Position numbers and translations under genes: made by a program. DNA of 64,000 nucleotides, taken from assembly GCF_002090055.1 (NCBI RefSeq), contig NZ_BBRH01000014.1:95132-159131 (forward strand), given 5' to 3'. The stretch is from Demequina sp. NBRC 110051. Its GTDB lineage: Bacteria > Actinomycetota > Actinomycetes > Actinomycetales > Demequinaceae. Below the pieces are notes generated by a model. It was not told the DNA's origin and did no database searches. It was given only the letters and a program-made list of their open reading frames with translations. Shown piece after piece: positions 60,304-64,000 of the stretch (positions are counted from its first letter, which is position 1; each line of letters begins with the position of its first letter).

Positions 60304-60936
60304 CAGCCGTCCGCGCGCGCGAGCCACCACGCGCCCGCGTTGGGTGTCCCAGAATCGCTCCAGCATCGCGCGCGCCTCGGCCCGGTCGGCATCGGCGCCA
60401 AACAGCTCCGTGCCTGGCTCGAAGCGCATACCCTCGGCCAGCTCCCCGGCGACCACCGGGTCATACCCCAGCGCATCCACCAGCCCCTCGACGAGCTCCA
60501 CCGCCCCGGCGTCATCCCCCGCGAGCGCGACCGCGATGCGATCGGGCTCACCCGCCGGTCGCGCAAGCTCCTCGAGCGCGTAGCCCGACAGGTGGTTGAA
60601 GGCCTTGACGACCCGCGCTCCTGGGAGGAACGCCGCCACGGTCTGTGACGTGGACGTCGTGGGATCGTCAAGGTCGGGGCGCGCGCCATCGAGCTCCCAC
60701 CAGTAGTTCATGGCATCGACGACCACGCGCCCGGCGAGCCGCTCGGACGGTAGCGAGCGGTACTTGCCCAGCGGGATCGCGAGGACCACGGCATCGGCCG
60801 CCACCACCTCGTCCACGGGGTCGCCTGACCCCGCCATCGCGACCGTGAGCCCCGCATCGCGTGCGAGCGCCGCGATGGCCTTGCCCACGCGCCCGGCTCC
60901 CAGAATTCCTAGCGTCTGCACCGTCTGTCCTGCCAC
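60301..60936 (-). CDS. NADP-binding oxidoreductase, F420-reductase-like
   Basis: 211 residues. Rossmann GILGAGRVGKAIAALARDAG, AADAVVLAIPLGKYRSLP, VVDAMNYWWELDG and ARVVKAFNHLSGYALEELARP fit the NADPH-dependent F420 reductase-like group. GTG 60936 lies seven bases after a TACGGT box; the frame reads eight codons further. Whether F420 is used cannot be told. Confidence 0.83.
   Translation of the reverse strand: MAGQTVQTLGILGAGRVGKAIAALARDAGLTVAMAGSGDPVDEVVAADAVVLAIPLGKYRSLPSERLAGRVVVDAMNYWWELDGARPDLDDPTTSTSQTVAAFLPGARVVKAFNHLSGYALEELARPAGEPDRIAVALAGDDAGAVELVEGLVDALGYDPVVAGELAEGMRFEPGTELFGADADRAEARAMLERFWDTQRGRVVARARGRL
60786..60799 (-). repeat. Exact copy of dispersed 14-mer GGCCGATGCCGTGG
   Basis: In the oxidoreductase gene, read as Ala-Asp-Ala-Val. 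Confidence 0.85.
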
Positions 60937-60943
60937 GGGACGT

Positions 60944-60949
60944 ACCGTA
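60944..60949 (-). promoter_or_regulatory. Leaderless -10 element (TACGGT) of the oxidoreductase gene
   Basis: TACGGT, seven bases, then GTG at 60936. Confidence 0.5.
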
Positions 60950-60963
60950 CGCGATCGCACGGA

Positions 60964-60969
60964 TAGGCT
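60964..60969 (+). promoter_or_regulatory. Leaderless -10 element (TAGGCT) of the HAD gene
   Basis: TAGGCT, seven bases, then GTG at 60977. With the minus-strand box at 60944 it makes a very compact divergent pair; only 14 bases separate the two -10 boxes. Confidence 0.55.
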
Positions 60970-60976
60970 GACGGGC

Positions 60977-61792
60977 GTGAGCGTGATCTTCCTGGACGTC
61001 GACGGTACCTACGCCTCCCACGGGGAGGTCCCCCCGGCTCACGAGGAGGCCGTCGCGCGGGTGCGCGCCAACGGTCACCAGGTATTTCTGTGCACGGGGC
61101 GCTCGCGCTCCACCGTCTCGGACCGCCTGCTCGCCGCCGGCTTCGATGGCGTGGTGGGCGGGGCAGGGGCCTACGCCGAGGTGGGCGGCGAGGTCATCCA
61201 CGACGTGTCGTTCCCTCGTGAGCTCGCGGACAGGACCATCGACGTCCTGCTGGAGCATCACGCCCAGATGCTGGTCGAGGCACCCGAGGCGATCTACGTC
61301 CTTCCCCAGGCCGCCGAGCTCATGGACCGCCGCGCCCCTGGCGCCGATGCGTCCGGTGCACAGGTCGCGATCTGGGAGGACCTGCTGGCCGCGCGGCGTG
61401 TGGTGGATTCCCTCCAGGGGCTCGACTTCGCGAAGATCGTGACGCTGTCCGCCGGGCGCGACTTGGGCGAGATCGTGCCGCTCATCGGCGACGAGGTCGC
61501 GGCCGTCGAGACGTCGATCAAGGACCTGGGCCGCGGCGCCGGCGAGGTCTACCTGTCGCACATCACCAAGGCCGTAGGCATCCAGGCGGTGCTCGATCAC
61601 CTGGGATTGACGGCGGCCGATGCCGTGGGCGCCGGCGACGGCCCCAACGACCTCGAGATGCTCGCCATGGTCGGCACGGCGATCGGCATCGAGGGCGGCC
61701 ACCCCGGCGTCATCGCCGAGGCCGACATCGTGGTGCCCGGCCCCGAACGCGCCGGACTCGTCCAGGCCTTCGCCCGCCTGGGGCTGAGCTAG
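60977..61792 (+). CDS. HAD-superfamily (Cof-type) phosphatase
   Basis: 271 residues. Motif I FLDVDGTYASHG, motif II VFLCTGRS, motif III Lys in HITKAVGIQAVLDHLG and motif IV GAGDGPNDLEML are all intact, with a C2-type cap between. It probably dephosphorylates sugar phosphates or cofactors. GTG start set by the leaderless promoter. Confidence 0.9.
   Translation: MSVIFLDVDGTYASHGEVPPAHEEAVARVRANGHQVFLCTGRSRSTVSDRLLAAGFDGVVGGAGAYAEVGGEVIHDVSFPRELADRTIDVLLEHHAQMLVEAPEAIYVLPQAAELMDRRAPGADASGAQVAIWEDLLAARRVVDSLQGLDFAKIVTLSAGRDLGEIVPLIGDEVAAVETSIKDLGRGAGEVYLSHITKAVGIQAVLDHLGLTAADAVGAGDGPNDLEMLAMVGTAIGIEGGHPGVIAEADIVVPGPERAGLVQAFARLGLS
61615..61628 (+). repeat. Exact copy of dispersed 14-mer GGCCGATGCCGTGG
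   Basis: In the HAD gene, read as Ala-Asp-Ala-Val just before motif IV. Confidence 0.85.
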
Positions 61793-61824
61793 AGCGTCAC
61801 CCAACCCCGGCATCGGCCGGTCGC

Positions 61825-61844
61825 GTGTCACCGCTCAGTGACAC
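61825..61844. promoter_or_regulatory. Dyad GTGTCAC-N6-GTGACAC upstream of the MFS exporter
   Basis: Perfect 7-bp arms with a 6-base centre, 33 bases after the HAD stop and 82 bases before the MFS start. It may be a terminator for the HAD gene or an operator for the exporter. Confidence 0.45.
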
Positions 61845-61926
61845 AATGTGAAACGTCCCCGCACCGGAGCGCGCCGTCTGCCCGGCCACCGCCGCGCCCA
61901 CGCTCCGTGCCCAGAAAGGCCCTCGT

Positions 61927-63390
61927 ATGTCCCCCACGCCCGCCCCCGCAGCCGCGCCCGCCACCGTGAGCGCTCGCGACGAGCTCGTCATTCGCGTGCT
62001 GATCGTCTCCGCCTTCACCGTCATCCTCAACGAGACCATCATGGGCGTCGCGATCCCGCACCTCATGGAAGACCTCGGCATTACGGCGGTGCTCGCCCAG
62101 TGGCTCACGGCCGCGTTCCTGCTCACGATGGCGATCGTCATCCCCATCACGGGCTTCCTTCTGCAGCGCTTCCCCACGAGGCCGCTGTACATCGTCGCGA
62201 TGTCGCTGTTCGCGGCGGGCACGCTGCTCGGGGCGTTGGCGCCCGGCTTCGAGGTGCTGCTCGTGGCGCGCGTGATCCAGGCCTGCGGCACGGCCGTCAT
62301 GCTACCGCTGCTCATGACGACCGTCATCTCCATCGTCCCCGAGCGCGAGCGCGGGCGCCGCATGGGCACCATCGGCATGGTGATCTCGGTCGCCCCCGCG
62401 GTGGGCCCCACCATCTCAGGGCTGATTCTTGCGGTCCTGCCGTGGCGCTACCTGTTCCTGTTCGTGCTGCCCGTCGCGCTGACCGTCCTGGTGTTCGGCG
62501 TCTTCAAGATGCGCTCGACCAACGAGACGCGCGAGACCCGCATGGACGCGCTTTCGGTGATCCTGTCGGCGTTCGGCTTCGGCGGCATCGTCTTCGGCCT
62601 GTCCCAGGTTGGCGAGTCAGCGGAGGGCGACATCGCCTCGGCTCTGGTGGCCGTCGCGGTGGGCGTGGTCGCGCTTGCCCTGTTCGTGTGGCGTCAGCTG
62701 GTGCTGCAGCGCACCGACTCTGCCCTTCTCGATTTGCGCGTGTTCCGCTCGCGCACGTTCGCCATCGCGTGCGCGATGTTCGTGGTGTGCATGATGGGCC
62801 TGTTCGGCGGCATCATCCTGCTCCCGCTCTACACGCAGGGTGTACTGGGACTGTCCGTGCTTGCCTCGGGACTCATGCTGCTGCCCGGCGGACTCGCGAT
62901 GGGCCTGCTTGCCACGCCCATCGGCCGTGCCTACGACCGCGTGGGCCCGCGCCCACTGCTCATCCCCGGCACCATCCTGGTCTCGGCGGCGCTGTGGATC
63001 CTCGCCCTGTCGCTCACCGCAACCACGCCGTGGTGGGTGGTACTCGCCTCGCATGTGGTGCTGAGCCTGGGCCTCGCGCTCGTGTTCACGCCGCTGTTCT
63101 CGTCGTCGCTAGGCTCGCTTCCCAAGAAGCTGTACTCCCACGGCTCCGCGATGGTGTCCACGCTGCAGCAGGTCGCTGCCGCCGCGGGCACCGCGCTGTT
63201 CGTCTCGACGATGACGGCCGTGGCGCTCACCCGCGTCGACCAGGGCGCGACCGAGGTCGTCGCCCAGGCGGCGGGCATTCGCACCGCCTTCTTCGTGGGC
63301 GCGATCCTCGCGATGGGCGGCATTGTGCTCGCGATGTTCATCCAGCGCCCCGAGCACGAGGACGGCGACATGGCCGTCGCGGCGCACTAG
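61927..63390 (+). CDS. DHA2-family MFS multidrug exporter (EmrB/QacA type)
   Basis: 487 residues, about fourteen helices. LNETIMGVAIPHLMEDLGIT (motif D1), then QWLTAAFLLTMAIVIPITGFL and the motif C sequence GMVISVAPAVGPTISGLIL. ATG 61927 has AAAGG nine bases upstream. Cargo unknown. No regulator is adjacent, though a dyad lies in its leader region. Confidence 0.9.
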   Translation: MSPTPAPAAAPATVSARDELVIRVLIVSAFTVILNETIMGVAIPHLMEDLGITAVLAQWLTAAFLLTMAIVIPITGFLLQRFPTRPLYIVAMSLFAAGTLLGALAPGFEVLLVARVIQACGTAVMLPLLMTTVISIVPERERGRRMGTIGMVISVAPAVGPTISGLILAVLPWRYLFLFVLPVALTVLVFGVFKMRSTNETRETRMDALSVILSAFGFGGIVFGLSQVGESAEGDIASALVAVAVGVVALALFVWRQLVLQRTDSALLDLRVFRSRTFAIACAMFVVCMMGLFGGIILLPLYTQGVLGLSVLASGLMLLPGGLAMGLLATPIGRAYDRVGPRPLLIPGTILVSAALWILALSLTATTPWWVVLASHVVLSLGLALVFTPLFSSSLGSLPKKLYSHGSAMVSTLQQVAAAAGTALFVSTMTAVALTRVDQGATEVVAQAAGIRTAFFVGAILAMGGIVLAMFIQRPEHEDGDMAVAAH

Positions 63391-63399
63391 CGGCGCCGC

Positions 63400-63909
63400 T
63401 CAGAACTCGAACTCGGCCACGTCGTCGCCGCGCAGGGCCGCGGCAACCCGCACCGTCATGTCCTCACTCATCGGGGGCATGGCGGTGACGGGGAACCAGG
63501 CGGCCTCCAGGTTCTCACCGTCGGCGGGATGCGGATCTCCGCTGACGTAAACGAAGCGGAACGTCAGGTCTAGGTACTGCGAACGGTCGCCGTTGTCGTA
63601 GGTGATCTCGGGCGTGACTCCCACCCGCACGAGGGCCTGTGGCACCGCGACGATGTTCGCCTCCTCGAGCACCTCGCGCGCCCCGGCGACCGCCGGATGT
63701 TCACCCGGGTCGATGATGCCGGTGACGGGCGTCCACGCTCCGGTGTCGGCGCGGCGTACCACGAGGATCTCGCGGGCGTCGCTCGCGGGGGGAACGCCTG
63801 GCTCGGTCGGAGTCGCGCCTCGCAACACCACGGCGGTGACTCCCGAGAGCCACAGCATCTCGGTCCCGATCTTCTCTCGCAGGGACAGGATGAAATCGGG
63901 AGTCGCCAT
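63400..63909 (-). CDS. Nudix hydrolase
   Basis: 169 residues. The Nudix box is GIIDPGEHPAVAGAREVLEEANI, quoted here as GIIDPGE then REVLEEAN near residues 64-85, complete with the GX5EX7REUXEE pattern. The N-terminal ILSLREKIGTEMLWLSGVTAVVLRG is typical of actinobacterial members of broad nucleotide specificity. It converges on the exporter gene with nine bases between. Confidence 0.9.
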   Translation of the reverse strand: MATPDFILSLREKIGTEMLWLSGVTAVVLRGATPTEPGVPPASDAREILVVRRADTGAWTPVTGIIDPGEHPAVAGAREVLEEANIVAVPQALVRVGVTPEITYDNGDRSQYLDLTFRFVYVSGDPHPADGENLEAAWFPVTAMPPMSEDMTVRVAAALRGDDVAEFEF

Positions 63910-63915
63910 GCGCCC

Positions 63916-63921
63916 AGGCTA
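63916..63921 (-). promoter_or_regulatory. Leaderless -10 element (TAGCCT) of the Nudix gene
   Basis: TAGCCT, six bases (GGGCGC), then ATG at 63909. Confidence 0.5.
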
Positions 63922-64000
63922 GCGGCGCGCATCGGCGGCGCCCGCCCTGTCCCCACCGAGCAGTGCGAGCCCAGCTCGTGGGACATGAGTGTCGATTTCA

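Noticed and set aside
1..64000. CRISPR arrays, tRNA/rRNA genes, transposases, integrases or prophage genes
   Set aside because: None recognised on either strand; the regular repeats found are the 14-mer copies, which are not evenly spaced.
63985..64000. ATG at 63985 (MSVDF...) as the start of a further plus-strand gene
   Set aside because: Only five codons fit in the window and neither a ribosome binding site nor a TAnnnT box at the right distance is clear.

Overview
The window is very GC-rich DNA (roughly 70% by eye) with almost exclusive G/C in third codon positions, many ATGA/GTGA start-stop overlaps, frequent GTG starts and several leaderless promoters (TAnnnT six or seven bases before the start codon). 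The gene content is actinobacterial: an NnaR-type uroporphyrinogen synthase/winged-helix fusion, a CE1758/CE1759-like flavin monooxygenase and reductase pair, and the hemC-D-B-L order. A Micrococcales bacterium (Cellulomonadaceae/Demequinaceae-like) is my best guess; no rRNA, tRNA or species marker is present to prove it. I see no insertion sequence, prophage, CRISPR array or tRNA, so this reads as ordinary chromosome.

Layout. 1-4.3 kb: the end of a VanY-type peptidase, then a three-gene amidoligase-type cassette on the minus strand (circularly permuted ATP-grasp, alpha-E protein, transglutaminase) and a divergent PH-domain membrane protein. 4.4-9.6 kb (plus): molybdenum cofactor genes moaB-moaE-moaA, then a HTH-Mop regulator with the molybdate transporter modABC. 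9.6-24.1 kb (minus): a tightly packed 14-gene run narK-nasA-nasB-nirB-nirD-cysG-nnaR-cbiX-like-thiF-like-moeA-moaC-mobA-DUF6457-moaD, which imports nitrate, reduces it to ammonium and makes the two cofactors needed (bis-MGD and siroheme). 24.5-28.5 kb (minus): heme genes hemC-D-B-L. 28.5-32.5 kb: a CopC-like protein, then two GT4 glycosyltransferases and an SGNH hydrolase. 32.5-34.0 kb: two tandem DoxX paralogues that share leader and terminator structures. 34.1-38.3 kb: a TetR regulator divergent from a GH3 glucosidase and an MFS carrier. 38.5-49.9 kb (minus): an arabinoglycan-type utilisation cluster (LacI, sugar-binding lipoprotein, two permeases, GH127 and a 1704-residue secreted clan GH-A enzyme with three LamG-like repeats). 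50.3-56 kb: sugar-amine kinase-like protein, MarR plus flavodoxin-fold reductase, UlaG-like hydrolase, and the operon of flavin monooxygenase, MarR and FMN reductase. 56-60.3 kb: GNAT-like protein, pirin, and two GH43 enzymes. 60.3-64 kb: an NADP-binding oxidoreductase, a HAD phosphatase, a DHA2-type MFS exporter and a Nudix hydrolase.

How the parts fit. Molybdate uptake (modABC), Moco synthesis, siroheme synthesis and nitrate/nitrite reduction form one physiological module filling 4.4-24 kb, with the likely regulator NnaR encoded inside it. HemC/HemD feed uroporphyrinogen III to both heme and siroheme. The carbohydrate genes point to use of plant arabinose-containing glycans, with an ABC importer that lacks its own ATPase.

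The most unexpected signal is a dispersed oligonucleotide, GGCCGATGCCGTGG. I count ten exact copies plus eleven single-mismatch copies, spread over the window on both strands, in coding and intergenic DNA. Base composition alone predicts far fewer than one copy. Other structures worth attention are a perfect 13-bp dyad over the promoter and start codon of the molybdenum regulator, a 77-bp nested palindrome between hemL and narK, and a conserved stem-loop at the predicted 5' end of both doxX transcripts.
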